From positions 7,130,001 to 7,194,000 of the forward strand of contig NZ_JAUSZI010000002.1 in assembly GCF_030817415.1 (NCBI RefSeq): 64,000 nt of DNA. The letters are read 5' to 3'. Below are positions 33,548-42,637 of the stretch, one piece after another. Position numbers and translations under genes: made by a program. The notes beneath the pieces are model-generated. The model saw only the letters and a list, made by a program, of their open reading frames with translations. It was not told where the DNA came from and made no database searches. The stretch is from Streptomyces umbrinus. Lineage in GTDB: Bacteria > Actinomycetota > Actinomycetes > Streptomycetales > Streptomycetaceae. How positions within the stretch are numbered: the stretch's first letter is position 1; every line of letters begins with the position of its first letter.

Positions 33548-34293
33548 TCGGCGGCCCCCTGGTGGGCACTGTGGGCCGTGTTGTGGGTGCTGCTCGCGAG
33601 GACCGGCCTGGTGCGTTCCAGTTCGCGGTCGAGTTGCGAGAGGCGTTGGTACGTGTCCGGGCCGGCCGTTCGTCCGCCGTACGTCACGTCGTCGAAGTCC
33701 CGGGCGGCGGCACGCAGTCGGTCCGTGTGGGCGGGGAGTGTGCGGCCCGCTTCGGCGGCGGCCTCGTCGGCGGTGCGGCCGGGGCGGGGGTCGAGCAGGG
33801 CGCGTTCCTCCAAGGAGCGCACGACGGCGCGCATGCGCTCCTGGACAGCCTGGTTCCAGTGGGCCTGGGCCGCGTGTGCCTCGGCGGCCGCGCGGTGCTC
33901 GGCGGCGCTGCGCGGCCGGTCGTCGAAGAGCGGGGCCGCCGATGTCGGGCCGCGGCGTGGGGTGCCGAGGCGCCACCAGAGGGCGCCGATGAGGGCCAGG
34001 GCCGCCAGGACGACGACGAGGAGGCCGAGTGCGCCGCCCGGTGTCGCGGCGGAGGCGGCGTTGAACAGCTTGTCGACCCACTCCCAGAAGGCGTCCAGGG
34101 CGCGTTCGACAAGGCTGGGGTCGTTCTCGTGGTACATCCGCTTGGACAGCTCGCGCCGGGCCGCTTCCTGCGCGGGGTCGCGCGGGATCGTGACCGGCGG
34201 TTCGCCTTCGCCACGCGACAGCGCGAGTACGGCTGTGTCGTTGGCGCGTGGCAGCGCCAGCACCGCTGTGAGAACTCCCCCCGCCAGGCTCAC
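33544..34293 (-). CDS. DUF4129 membrane protein
   Basis: The 249-residue protein has a hydrophobic N terminus that may be a signal anchor (LAGGVLTAVLALP), an extracytoplasmic helical segment (DPAQEAARRELSKRMYHEND), a central membrane helix (about 88-107; ALGLLVVVLAALALIGALWW) and the cytoplasmic DUF4129 domain (about 130-225; HWNQAVQERMRAVVRSLEER, then LPAHTDRLRAAARDFDDVTY). DUF4129 is usually found at the end of transglutaminase-like/DUF58 loci. The GTG start lies 4 bp after the upstream gene, and the stop overlaps the DUF4350 start. No enzymatic motif is seen. Confidence 0.85.
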   Translation of the reverse strand: MSLAGGVLTAVLALPRANDTAVLALSRGEGEPPVTIPRDPAQEAARRELSKRMYHENDPSLVERALDAFWEWVDKLFNAASAATPGGALGLLVVVLAALALIGALWWRLGTPRRGPTSAAPLFDDRPRSAAEHRAAAEAHAAQAHWNQAVQERMRAVVRSLEERALLDPRPGRTADEAAAEAGRTLPAHTDRLRAAARDFDDVTYGGRTAGPDTYQRLSQLDRELERTRPVLASSTHNTAHSAHQGAAE

Positions 34294-34297
34294 TCCG

Positions 34298-35704
34298 TCA
34301 GCTCCCCGGGGTGGAGCCGGGTGCGCCGGAGCCGTAGTCCTGGACGCCGGCCGCGCGGGCCAGGTCGAGGTCGAGTGCCTCGCGGCGGATGCGCTGGTCG
34401 ATGTAGAGGAGCACGGAGACGCCGGCGGTGATCGGGAAGGTGAGCATGGAGCCGATCACCGAGCCGATCCCGCTGATGACGAGGAACGTCCAGCCGAGGT
34501 CGCCGGTGCCGGTGTTGAGGAAGCCGGTGACCCCCTCGCCGCTGAGCGCGGAGGCGAGGAAGGCGAAGGGGATCACGATGATCGACGCCACGATGTTCGC
34601 GATGATCGTGGCGAGCAGCTGGATGCCGAAGACCCGCCACCAGGAGCCGCGGACGAGCTTCGCGGAGCGGCTCATCGACTTCAGAACGCTCTGCTTCTCC
34701 AGCATCAGGGCGGGCGAGGCCAGCGAGAAGCGGATCATCAGCCAGAGCGCGACGACGGCCGCGGCCAGGCCGCCGAAGACGGCGAGCGCGATGGCGCCGT
34801 CACCTCCGCCGGCGAGGCCGACGAGGATGCCGGGCAGTGTGCCCAGGGCGCCGACCGTGATGGCGATGAGCGGCAGCAGGAAGGTCAGGCCGAAGAGCTT
34901 GGGCAGCTGCGGCCGGGCGTCGCTCCAGGCCTCCGCGGTGGTCACCGACTTGCCGAGCACGGCGCGGCTGGTCACGGTCGTGAGCAGGGCGGTCGCCACG
35001 ATCGTGCCGAGCAGGGTGATCAGCAGGACGGCGCCGGAGTTCAGGAGGCTGTCGCCCAGGGCGCGCGACAGTTCGCCGGCGGTGGCGCTGGGGTCGTTGA
35101 GGGTCTCCGTGCTGGCGCTGTCGTCCAGGACGAAGCCCTGGAGCAGGATCACGGCGATCTGCGTGAAGACCGCCACAGTCAGCGAGATACCGAGCACGGT
35201 GCGCCAGTGCGTACGCATCGTCGACACCGCGCCGTCGAGGATCTCGCCGACGCCGAGCGGGCGGAGCGGGATGACGCCGGGCTTGGCCGCGGGCGGGGGA
35301 CCGCCCCAGCCGCCTCCCCAGCCCGGGTGTCCGCCGGGGCCGTAACCGCCGGGGCCGCCGTAGCCACCAGGACCTCCGTAGCCGCCGTACCCGCCGGGGC
35401 CGGCGGGCGGTTGGCCGCCCCAGCCCGGGCCCGCGGGGGGCTGGCCGCCGCCCCAGCCGGGGTTGGGCGGGGGTGGCGGCGGGGTGTCCTGGGGGCTGCC
35501 GGGGGACGGCCACTGGGCCGGCGGGGGCTGCTCCTTGGACCATTTCGGGCCGGGGCCGGACGGGTCGGCGCCCGGTTGGCCCGCAGGCTCCGTGGGACCG
35601 GGCCGGTCCGCGGGCTCGGCAGGGCCGGAAGCCGTCGGCTCCTGTCCGTTCTGCCCGTCGGAGGGGGCAGATCCGGGCGATGCCCAGCCCGGAGTGTCTT
35701 TCAT
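34298..35704 (-). CDS. Membrane protein with GPDPase-type membrane domain
   Basis: The 468-residue protein has a long disordered cytoplasmic N terminus (about 1-145) rich in Pro, Gly and Gln, with repeats such as PAGPGWGGQ and GGYGGPGGYG. A polytopic domain follows (about 150-445) with around six helices, resembling the membrane domain fused to some glycerophosphodiester phosphodiesterases. IPLRPLGVGEILDGAVSTMR near 150 is the conserved entry to the domain. No phosphodiesterase catalytic domain is present. It is the first gene of the leftward DUF58/MoxR operon and diverges from mtnA, with 140 bp between them for both promoters. Confidence 0.85.
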   Translation of the reverse strand: MKDTPGWASPGSAPSDGQNGQEPTASGPAEPADRPGPTEPAGQPGADPSGPGPKWSKEQPPPAQWPSPGSPQDTPPPPPPNPGWGGGQPPAGPGWGGQPPAGPGGYGGYGGPGGYGGPGGYGPGGHPGWGGGWGGPPPAAKPGVIPLRPLGVGEILDGAVSTMRTHWRTVLGISLTVAVFTQIAVILLQGFVLDDSASTETLNDPSATAGELSRALGDSLLNSGAVLLITLLGTIVATALLTTVTSRAVLGKSVTTAEAWSDARPQLPKLFGLTFLLPLIAITVGALGTLPGILVGLAGGGDGAIALAVFGGLAAAVVALWLMIRFSLASPALMLEKQSVLKSMSRSAKLVRGSWWRVFGIQLLATIIANIVASIIVIPFAFLASALSGEGVTGFLNTGTGDLGWTFLVISGIGSVIGSMLTFPITAGVSVLLYIDQRIRREALDLDLARAAGVQDYGSGAPGSTPGS

Positions 35705-35844
35705 CGTCGCTCCTTCACGGTGCCCGTCCGCGGTCGCGGCGGCAGGTTGGCAGCCATCGTGCCACGGTGTGGCCGGGAAGTGACCGGCTGCCGTATGGGC
35801 TGCACACCTTCAATTGTCCGGCCGGTACGGGGCAGACTGGGCGG

Positions 35845-36990
35845 ATGGCTGATCAGTACGCGCAATCCCGCGAGAACCAGCGGCCCACCGAGATTCCGGC
35901 GATCCGTTGGGACGAGCCGCCGGAAGGCCCTGTGCTGGTCCTCCTCGACCAGACACGGCTGCCCGCCGAGGAGGTCGAGCTGGTGTGCACGGACGCGCCC
36001 GCCCTCGTGGAGGCGATCCGTACGCTCGCCGTTCGCGGGGCGCCGCTGCTCGGCATCGCCGGGGCCTACGGGGTCGCGCTCGCCGCCGCCCGAGGGTTCG
36101 ACGTGGACGAGGCCGCGGCCTCGCTCGCCAGTGCCCGGCCGACCGCGGTGAACCTCTCGTACGGGGCGCGCAGGGCCCAGGCGGCCCACCTCGCGGCCCT
36201 GCGAGGCGGTGGTGACCAGAAGCAGGCCGCCGATGCCGCGCTGGCCGCAGCGAGGGCGCTGCACGCGGAGGACGCCGAGGCCAGCGCCCGGATGGCCACG
36301 CACGGGCTGGCGCTTCTCGATGAGCTTTTGCCCGGCGGAAACCACCGGATCCTGACGCACTGCAACACCGGTGCGCTGGTGTCCGGGGGCGAGGGCACGG
36401 CGTTCGCGGTGGCCCTCGCGGCGCACCGGGCGGGGCGGCTGCGCAGGCTCTGGGTGGACGAGACGCGGCCGTTGCTGCAAGGTGCTCGCCTGACGGCCTA
36501 TGAGGCGGCGCGGAGCGGAATGGCGTACACCTTGCTCACGGACAACGCGGCGGGATCGCTGTTCTCGGCGGGAGAGGTGGACGCGGTGCTGATCGGTGCC
36601 GACCGGATCGCGGCCGACGGTTCGGTGGCGAACAAGGTGGGGAGCTATCCGCTCGCGGTGCTGGCCAGGTACCACCATGTGCCATTCATCGTGGTGGCGC
36701 CGGTGACGACGGTGGATCCGGACACTCCGAACGGAGCAGCGATCGAGGTCGAGCAGCGTGCCGGACATGAAGTGACGGAGATCACAGCACCCCAGGTGCC
36801 GGTGGCGGGAGCGGAAGCGGGAGGCGGGATACCGGTGGCACCCCTGGGGACCCAGGCGTACAACCCGGCGTTCGACGTGACGCCGCCCGAGCTGGTGACT
36901 GCGATCGTCACCGAGGAGGGCGCCGTGTCTCCTGTGACGGCTGAGGCGCTAGAAGAGCTGTGTGACAGGTCACGCCAGGTAACGATTTAG
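35845..36990 (+). CDS. mtnA: Methylthioribose-1-phosphate isomerase
   Basis: MtnA turns S-methyl-5-thioribose-1-phosphate into the ribulose form in the methionine salvage pathway, recycling the methylthioadenosine left by polyamine synthesis. The 381-residue chain has LAVRGAPLLGIAGAYGVAL near 58-76, the catalytic-cysteine motif ILTHCNTGAL near 170, and GADRIAADGSVANKVGSY near 250 with the catalytic Asp. It is related to eIF2B-alpha-type proteins, but these motifs fit MtnA. Other salvage genes are not in the window. The gene ends 8 bp before mtrA, so the two are likely co-transcribed. Confidence 0.92.
   Translation: MADQYAQSRENQRPTEIPAIRWDEPPEGPVLVLLDQTRLPAEEVELVCTDAPALVEAIRTLAVRGAPLLGIAGAYGVALAAARGFDVDEAAASLASARPTAVNLSYGARRAQAAHLAALRGGGDQKQAADAALAAARALHAEDAEASARMATHGLALLDELLPGGNHRILTHCNTGALVSGGEGTAFAVALAAHRAGRLRRLWVDETRPLLQGARLTAYEAARSGMAYTLLTDNAAGSLFSAGEVDAVLIGADRIAADGSVANKVGSYPLAVLARYHHVPFIVVAPVTTVDPDTPNGAAIEVEQRAGHEVTEITAPQVPVAGAEAGGGIPVAPLGTQAYNPAFDVTPPELVTAIVTEEGAVSPVTAEALEELCDRSRQVTI
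36962..36983. promoter_or_regulatory. Palindrome and GTAAC element at the mtnA end, upstream of mtrA
   Basis: GTGAC-AG-GTCAC (36962-36973), followed by GGTAAC (36978-36983), lies 16-37 bp before the mtrA start and inside the last mtnA codons. GTAAC-type repeats resemble sites reported for MtrA, so autoregulation is possible. Confidence 0.35.
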
Positions 36991-36998
36991 TTAATGGG

Positions 36999-37688
36999 AT
37001 GATGTCGTTTATGAAGGGACGAGTCCTTGTCGTCGATGACGACACCGCACTGGCCGAGATGCTCGGCATTGTGTTGCGTGGTGAAGGTTTTGAGCCGTCT
37101 TTCGTAGCCGACGGCGACAAGGCGCTGGCCGCTTTCCGTGAGAGCAAGCCCGACCTGGTGCTCCTGGACCTGATGCTTCCCGGCCGGGACGGTATCGAGG
37201 TGTGCCGCCTGATCAGGGCGGAGTCCGGGGTACCGATCGTGATGCTCACCGCGAAGAGCGACACCGTCGATGTCGTGGTCGGCCTGGAGTCGGGCGCGGA
37301 CGACTACATCGTGAAGCCGTTCAAGCCAAAGGAGCTGGTGGCCCGGATCCGGGCCAGGCTGCGCAGGTCGGAGGAGCCGGCGCCCGAGCAGCTCGCCATC
37401 GGCGATCTGGTCATCGACGTGGCCGGTCACTCTGTGAAGCGGGACGGGGCGTCCATCGCGCTGACTCCGCTGGAGTTCGACCTGCTGGTCGCGCTGGCCC
37501 GCAAGCCGTGGCAGGTGTTCACGCGTGAGGTGCTCCTTGAGCAGGTGTGGGGCTACCGCCACGCGGCGGACACCCGCCTGGTGAACGTCCATGTGCAGCG
37601 GCTGCGCTCCAAGGTCGAGAAGGACCCGGAGCGGCCGGAGATCGTGGTGACCGTCCGTGGCGTCGGTTACAAGGCCGGACCGAGCTGA
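36999..37688 (+). CDS. mtrA: Response regulator MtrA
   Basis: MtrA is the OmpR-type response regulator of the actinobacterial MtrAB system, which controls cell-wall, division, development and (in Streptomyces) antibiotic genes. The 229-residue chain has a receiver domain with acidic pocket VLVVDDD (13-15) and phosphoacceptor Asp57 in LVLLDLMLPGRDG, the switch Lys in YIVKPFKPKEL, and a winged-helix domain with TPLEFDLLVALARKPWQVF and the recognition helix near RLVNVHVQRLRSKVE. It is nearly identical to S. coelicolor MtrA from memory. mtrB follows with a 1-bp gap. M. tuberculosis mtrA lies in the same neighbourhood. Confidence 0.97.
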   Translation: MMSFMKGRVLVVDDDTALAEMLGIVLRGEGFEPSFVADGDKALAAFRESKPDLVLLDLMLPGRDGIEVCRLIRAESGVPIVMLTAKSDTVDVVVGLESGADDYIVKPFKPKELVARIRARLRRSEEPAPEQLAIGDLVIDVAGHSVKRDGASIALTPLEFDLLVALARKPWQVFTREVLLEQVWGYRHAADTRLVNVHVQRLRSKVEKDPERPEIVVTVRGVGYKAGPS

Positions 37689-37689
37689 C

Positions 37690-39759
37690 ATGTCCCGGGA
37701 CAGTGCCGCTTCGGCGCCCGGCCAGCCGGGGACCCGCGCGGGGCGGCCTGTCGGCCGGAAGACGACGGGCTCCCGCTGGGGACAGTTCACCGAGGGCGGG
37801 CTGCTGCAGGGCGGAGTCCAGGGCAGCCCGGTCCTTCGGCTGTTCATGCGCTGGGTGCGCCGTCCGCTGCTGCCCGTCATGCGGCTGTGGCGGCGCAACA
37901 TCCAGCTCAAGGTCGTCGTCACGACCCTGCTGATGTCGCTGGGTGTGGTCCTGCTGCTGGGCTTCGTCGTGATCGGGCAGGTGCGCAACGGCCTGCTGGA
38001 CGCCAAGGTGAAGGCCTCGCAGAGCCAGGCCACGGGCGGGTTCACGGTCGCCAAGCAGGAGGCCGACAGCGCGGCCGGCGCGGACGACGGCCCGGGCTCG
38101 GACGAGAACCCCGTGCAGAACGTGAGCGGCTGGATGAGCGCTCTCGTGGAGTCGCTGTCCAGCGGCGGCCAGGGCGCCTTCAGTGTCGTGACCCTCAGCA
38201 CCGCCTCCGCCGACAACGACAGCAGGGGTCTGGGACCGCGTGCGTCGGGCTTCGTCGACTGGAGCCTCAGCGTGCCCGAGGACCTGCGTGACCGGGTCGA
38301 CGAGGGCACGGGCGCGGCCCAGAGCTACACGCGCATCTTCTACACCAACGGCCAGGATTCCCAGCCGGCGCTGATCATCGGCACCCAGCTCAACGACCCC
38401 AAGAACGTCCCGTACCAGCTGTACTACCTCTTCCCGCTCACGCAGGAGGAGAAGTCGCTCAGCCTCGTCAAGGGGACGCTCGCGACGGCCGGGCTGTTCG
38501 TGGTGGTGCTGCTCGGGGCGATCGCCTGGCTCGTGGTGCGCCAGGTCGTCACGCCGGTCCGGATGGCCGCCGGGATCGCCGAGCGGCTGTCCGCCGGGCG
38601 CCTCCAGGAACGTATGAAGGTCACCGGCGAGGACGACATCGCGCGGCTCGGCGAGGCCTTCAACAAGATGGCGCAGAACCTGCAGCTCAAGATCCAGCAG
38701 TTGGAGGACCTGTCGCGGATGCAGCGGCGGTTCGTCTCCGACGTGTCGCACGAGCTGCGGACGCCGCTGACGACGGTCCGGATGGCGGCCGACGTCATCC
38801 ACGACGCGCGCGTGGACTTCGATCCGATGACCGCACGGTCGGCCGAGCTGCTCGCCGACCAGCTGGACCGGTTCGAGACGCTGCTCGCGGACCTGCTGGA
38901 GATCAGCCGCTTCGACGCGGGCGCGGCGGCCCTGGAGGCCGAGCCGATAGACCTGCGGGAGGTCGTACGCAGGGTCGTCAGCGGGGCCGAGCCGCTCGCG
39001 GACCGCAAGGGCACGCACATACAGGTGGTCGGGGACCAGCAGCCGGTGGTCGCCGAGGCGGACGCCCGGCGCGTGGAGCGGGTGCTGCGCAACCTCGTCG
39101 TCAACGCCGTGGAGCACGGCGAGGGCAAGGACGTCGTGGTCAAACTCGCCGCGGCGGGCGGGGCCGTCGCGGTCGCGGTGCGCGACTACGGAGTGGGGCT
39201 CAAGCCCGGCGAGGCGACCCGGGTGTTCAGCCGCTTCTGGCGGGCCGACCCGGCACGCGCGCGCACGACCGGCGGTACGGGCCTCGGCCTGTCCATCGCC
39301 CTGGAGGACGCGCGGCTGCACGGCGGCTGGCTGCAGGCCTGGGGCGAGCCGGGGGGCGGCTCGCAGTTCCGGCTGACGCTGCCGCGGACCGCGGACGAGC
39401 CGCTGCGGGGCTCGCCGATACCCCTGGAGCCCAAGGACTCGCGGCGCAACCGCGGACTGAACGACGCGGGGCTGCCGCTCGGCGGCACGCAGAAGCTGGC
39501 CACAGTGCCCGCGCAGCCCGTCAGCGAGCGCACCGGGCCGCCGCCCATGCAGGCGCGCTCGCAGCTCGCCCCCCAGGTGACGGGCGCCGTGGACCCGGCC
39601 GCTCTGCCCGGCAACGGCGCGCGCGTGGTGCCGCGGCCCACCGCGGAAACGCGCGGCCAGAGCACCGAGGCGGCGGAGGAAGCCCCGTCCGAGGACGGCC
39701 GGGGAACCGGTGAGAAGCCGGAACAGTTGAAGCAGGGGGAGGAATCACGTGGGCGCTGA
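37690..39759 (+). CDS. mtrB: Sensor histidine kinase MtrB
   Basis: MtrB phosphorylates MtrA. The 689-residue chain has a basic cytoplasmic N terminus, helix one near 78-100 (VVVTTLLMSLGVVLLLGFVV), an extracytoplasmic sensor (about 101-258), helix two near 262-284, a HAMP linker, and a HisKA domain with phosphoacceptor His354 in VSDVSHELRTPLTTVRM. The HATPase domain has the N-box LRNLVVNAVEHG, G1 VRDYGVGLKPG and G2 GGTGLGLSIA. A disordered C-terminal tail of about 120 residues follows. The ATG at 37690 starts next to the mtrA stop. The stop lies inside the lpqB start region, so the three genes are tightly coupled. Confidence 0.96.
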   Translation: MSRDSAASAPGQPGTRAGRPVGRKTTGSRWGQFTEGGLLQGGVQGSPVLRLFMRWVRRPLLPVMRLWRRNIQLKVVVTTLLMSLGVVLLLGFVVIGQVRNGLLDAKVKASQSQATGGFTVAKQEADSAAGADDGPGSDENPVQNVSGWMSALVESLSSGGQGAFSVVTLSTASADNDSRGLGPRASGFVDWSLSVPEDLRDRVDEGTGAAQSYTRIFYTNGQDSQPALIIGTQLNDPKNVPYQLYYLFPLTQEEKSLSLVKGTLATAGLFVVVLLGAIAWLVVRQVVTPVRMAAGIAERLSAGRLQERMKVTGEDDIARLGEAFNKMAQNLQLKIQQLEDLSRMQRRFVSDVSHELRTPLTTVRMAADVIHDARVDFDPMTARSAELLADQLDRFETLLADLLEISRFDAGAAALEAEPIDLREVVRRVVSGAEPLADRKGTHIQVVGDQQPVVAEADARRVERVLRNLVVNAVEHGEGKDVVVKLAAAGGAVAVAVRDYGVGLKPGEATRVFSRFWRADPARARTTGGTGLGLSIALEDARLHGGWLQAWGEPGGGSQFRLTLPRTADEPLRGSPIPLEPKDSRRNRGLNDAGLPLGGTQKLATVPAQPVSERTGPPPMQARSQLAPQVTGAVDPAALPGNGARVVPRPTAETRGQSTEAAEEAPSEDGRGTGEKPEQLKQGEESRGR

Positions 39760-41596
39760 CCGCGATCGGGGCGGCCGTCGGCGTCCGGTGCGTCTGATGA
39801 CGTACGGCGTCTGCGGGGCCGTACTGCTGACCGGATGCGCCTCGATGCCGGACGGCGGGGACCTGCGCGGGGTCGAGGCCTCGCAGCGGCCCGACCCGCA
39901 GGTCCGGGTCTTCGCCATGCCGCCGCGGGAGAACGCGCAGCCCGAGGAGATCGTGCAGGGCTTCCTGGAGGCGCTGACCAGCGACGATCCGGGGTTCGAG
40001 ACGGCACGCAAGTACCTGACGGGCGAGGCGTCCAAGGAGTGGCGTCCGAACCAGTCGACGACGGTGCTCGCGGACGGGCCGAACACCGCGGCGGAGCACA
40101 GCGGCAGCCGGGAGGCGACCGGCGACTACGTGTACTCGCTGACCGGCACCAGGGTCGCCAAGGTGGACTCGCAGTTCGCGTACGAACCCGCCGCGGGAAC
40201 GTACAGCGAGCTCGTGCACCTCGCGAAGTACAAGGAGAAGGACGGCACCAGGCAGTGGCGCATCGACGAGCTGCCGCAGGGCCTGGTGATGGGCAAGTCC
40301 GACTTCCAGCGCAATTACCTGTCCGTCAACAAGTACTACTTCGCGTCGAACACGTCGGGCAGGTCGGACGATCAGCTCGGGGCGGTCGCCGACCCCGTCT
40401 ACGTGCGCGAGCAGGTGGACCCGGTGACGCAGATGGTCCGCTCGCTCCTGAAGGGGCCGACGAGCTGGCTCAAGCCGGTCGTCAGGTCCAGCTTCCCCAC
40501 CGGTACGGCGCTGAAGAAGGGCGTCAAGACGCTCGCGCCCGACGACCAGAACCGACTGACGGTGCCGCTGAACGACAAGGCCGACCGGATCGGCCAGTCC
40601 GTGTGCATGGAGATGGCGGCCCAGCTCCTGTTCACCCTCCAGGACCTGACGCCCACGGGTATCGACGAGGTGGAGCTGCAGCGTTCGGACGGCACGCAGT
40701 CGTGTGCGCTCGGAGCGAACAAGGCCGAGATCTACGTCGCCCACGGCCCGGCGAAGCGCGCGGAGTACGAGTACTTCATCGACGGTGAGAAGCGGCTTGT
40801 CCGGATAGCGAGCACGGGCAGCGAGCAGGCGCCCGAGCCGGTGCCGGGTGCGCTCGGCGACGGCGACAAGGCACTGCGGGCGGCCGCGGTCTCGCGGGAC
40901 GAGGACACTGCCGCCGGGGTGTCGCTCGACGGGCGCTCGCTGTACGTCGGGTCGCTCGCGTCGGGCGGTTCGCTCGGGGAGCCCGTGCTGCGCAGCAAGG
41001 CCAAGTCGGAGGACGACGGGCTGACGACGCCCAGTTGGGACGCGAGCGGGGACCTGTGGGTGGCCGACCGTGACCCGAAGAGCTCCGAACTGCTGCTGCT
41101 CGCGAAGGGCGCGGGTGAGCCTCTGGTGGTCACGACGCCCAGCCTCGAAGGGCGGATCGAGGCGGTGCGGGTGGCCGCGGACGGGGTGCGGATCGCGCTG
41201 ATCGTGCGGAAGGACGACAGGACGACCCTGCTCATGGGGCGGATCGAGCGGCAGAACGGATCGGACGGGAAGCCGTCCGTCTCCATCCACGAACTGCGGT
41301 CCGTCGCACCGCAGTTGGAAGAGGTCACCGCCATGTCCTGGGCCGGCGACAGCCGGCTGGTCGTGGTCGGACGCGAGGCCCGGGTCGTGCAGCAGATCCA
41401 GTACGTCCAGGTCGACGGCTCCACACCGGTCGGCCCGGCACCCGCCGCGCTCACCGGCGTGAAGGAGATCGCCGCCTCCGAGGACGAGCGGCTGCCCCTG
41501 GTGGCCCACTCGGAGGACGGGATCGTGCGGCTCTCGTCCGGGGCCCAGTGGCAGACGGTGGTCAAGAAGGGGATGGCGCCGGTCTATCCGGGGTGA
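39749..41596 (+). CDS. lpqB: Lipoprotein LpqB, MtrAB accessory protein
   Basis: LpqB is an exported lipoprotein that modulates MtrB signalling in mycobacteria and streptomycetes. The 615-residue precursor has a basic N terminus, a hydrophobic stretch and a lipobox LLTGC with lipidated Cys30. A GerMN domain (about 210-345) and a C-terminal region of beta-propeller type (about 360-610; SLDGRSLYVGSLASGG, WDASGDLWVADRDP, MSWAGDSRLVVVGREA) follow. The GTG start overlaps the mtrB end by 11 bp. It matches Rv3244c in place and architecture. Confidence 0.95.
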   Translation: MGADRDRGGRRRPVRLMTYGVCGAVLLTGCASMPDGGDLRGVEASQRPDPQVRVFAMPPRENAQPEEIVQGFLEALTSDDPGFETARKYLTGEASKEWRPNQSTTVLADGPNTAAEHSGSREATGDYVYSLTGTRVAKVDSQFAYEPAAGTYSELVHLAKYKEKDGTRQWRIDELPQGLVMGKSDFQRNYLSVNKYYFASNTSGRSDDQLGAVADPVYVREQVDPVTQMVRSLLKGPTSWLKPVVRSSFPTGTALKKGVKTLAPDDQNRLTVPLNDKADRIGQSVCMEMAAQLLFTLQDLTPTGIDEVELQRSDGTQSCALGANKAEIYVAHGPAKRAEYEYFIDGEKRLVRIASTGSEQAPEPVPGALGDGDKALRAAAVSRDEDTAAGVSLDGRSLYVGSLASGGSLGEPVLRSKAKSEDDGLTTPSWDASGDLWVADRDPKSSELLLLAKGAGEPLVVTTPSLEGRIEAVRVAADGVRIALIVRKDDRTTLLMGRIERQNGSDGKPSVSIHELRSVAPQLEEVTAMSWAGDSRLVVVGREARVVQQIQYVQVDGSTPVGPAPAALTGVKEIAASEDERLPLVAHSEDGIVRLSSGAQWQTVVKKGMAPVYPG

Positions 41597-41674
41597 GCCC
41601 TGGCCCGGCCGTGGTGGCGGTGCGTCGGTCGGTTTCCCTCGTGTGGGTGACAACGTCCCTGTGGTTGCCCGGAG

Positions 41675-41697
41675 TTGTCCACAGGGAGTTGTCCACA
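41675..41697 (+). promoter_or_regulatory. Pair of perfect DnaA boxes (TTGTCCACA x2)
   Basis: Two copies of TTGTCCACA, at 41675-41683 and 41689-41697, lie 14 bp apart in the same orientation, within a repeated AGTTGTCCACAGGG. TTGTCCACA is the preferred DnaA nonamer at Streptomyces oriC. They sit between lpqB and the ComF-like gene, just upstream of the latter. Confidence 0.6.
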
Positions 41698-41737
41698 GGG
41701 GTGGCCGGGGCGCCCGGGCGTTGGCACAGTGGTGGGC

Positions 41738-42637
41738 ATGCGGGGGTGGTGGCAGGATCTCACCGACCTGGTGCTGCCGGCCGAGTGCGGAGGCTGTGGG
41801 AGACCTCGCACGGTGCTCTGCCCGGAGTGCCGTGCCGCCCTGACGGGGGCCGTACCGAGCCGGGTGCGACCGGAGCCGGAACCACCGGGGCTGCCGGTGG
41901 TGCACGCGGCGGCTCCGTACGAGGACGAGGTGCGCGCGGTGCTCCTCGCCCACAAGGAACGGGGTGCGCTGATGCTCGCGGGACCTCTGGGTGCGGCTCT
42001 GGCGGGGGCCGTACGGGCGGGGCTCGCGACCGGCGGCGGGAGCGGGGCTGGGGCTGCCGGGCTCGTGCCTGGTGGACCCGGTGTACCCGTCGGAGCGGGT
42101 GGCTCCAGGACTCCAGTGTCGCTCGTTCCCGTGCCGTCCGCGCCCTGGGCGGTCCGGGCGCGGGGGCACGACCCGGCACGGCGGATCGCGCTCGCCGCTG
42201 CGGGTGAACTGCGGCGTACGGGGACGCCTGCCCGGGTAGTCGCCGTACTGCGGCAGCGGCGTGCCGTGGCCGACCAGTCGGGGCTCAACTCCCGGCAGCG
42301 GCTGGACAATCTGGCCGGCGCCCTGGAGGTGCCCGCGGGAGGCGCGCGGCTGCTGAACGGCGGCGGACGAGTCGTGATCGTCGACGACCTGATGACCACG
42401 GGCGCGTCCCTGACGGAGGCGGCACGGGCTTTGAGTGCCGTTCTCGTGGCGGGAACCGGTCCTTACGGCCGAGTAACACCCAAAGTGACAGGGGAAGGGA
42501 TGTCTCAAACGACGGCGGCAGGTGTAGGACGACCAGAAGCGGTCAGGGAAATGAGAGGTACGAACGGCGCCGAAGGCATGCTCGCAGCGGCTGTGGTCGC
42601 GGCGACTCCGGCATCTTTCGAAATAAACCGGAACTGA
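41738..42637 (+). CDS. ComF-type phosphoribosyltransferase-like protein
   Basis: The 299-residue product belongs to the ComF/GntX family. It opens with a zinc-finger-like segment with five cysteines (LPAECGGCGRPRTVLCPECR near 14-34). A phosphoribosyltransferase fold follows, with the PRPP-binding loop VVIVDDLMTTGASLTEAA near 212-229 and the substrate-side RRAVADQSGLNSRQRLDN. ComF is needed for DNA uptake in naturally competent bacteria, but actinobacterial members occur without competence systems. The middle has a Gly-rich insert (about 95-130), and the last 65 residues are longer than usual. It matches Rv3242c in context. Confidence 0.8.
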   Translation: MRGWWQDLTDLVLPAECGGCGRPRTVLCPECRAALTGAVPSRVRPEPEPPGLPVVHAAAPYEDEVRAVLLAHKERGALMLAGPLGAALAGAVRAGLATGGGSGAGAAGLVPGGPGVPVGAGGSRTPVSLVPVPSAPWAVRARGHDPARRIALAAAGELRRTGTPARVVAVLRQRRAVADQSGLNSRQRLDNLAGALEVPAGGARLLNGGGRVVIVDDLMTTGASLTEAARALSAVLVAGTGPYGRVTPKVTGEGMSQTTAAGVGRPEAVREMRGTNGAEGMLAAAVVAATPASFEINRN

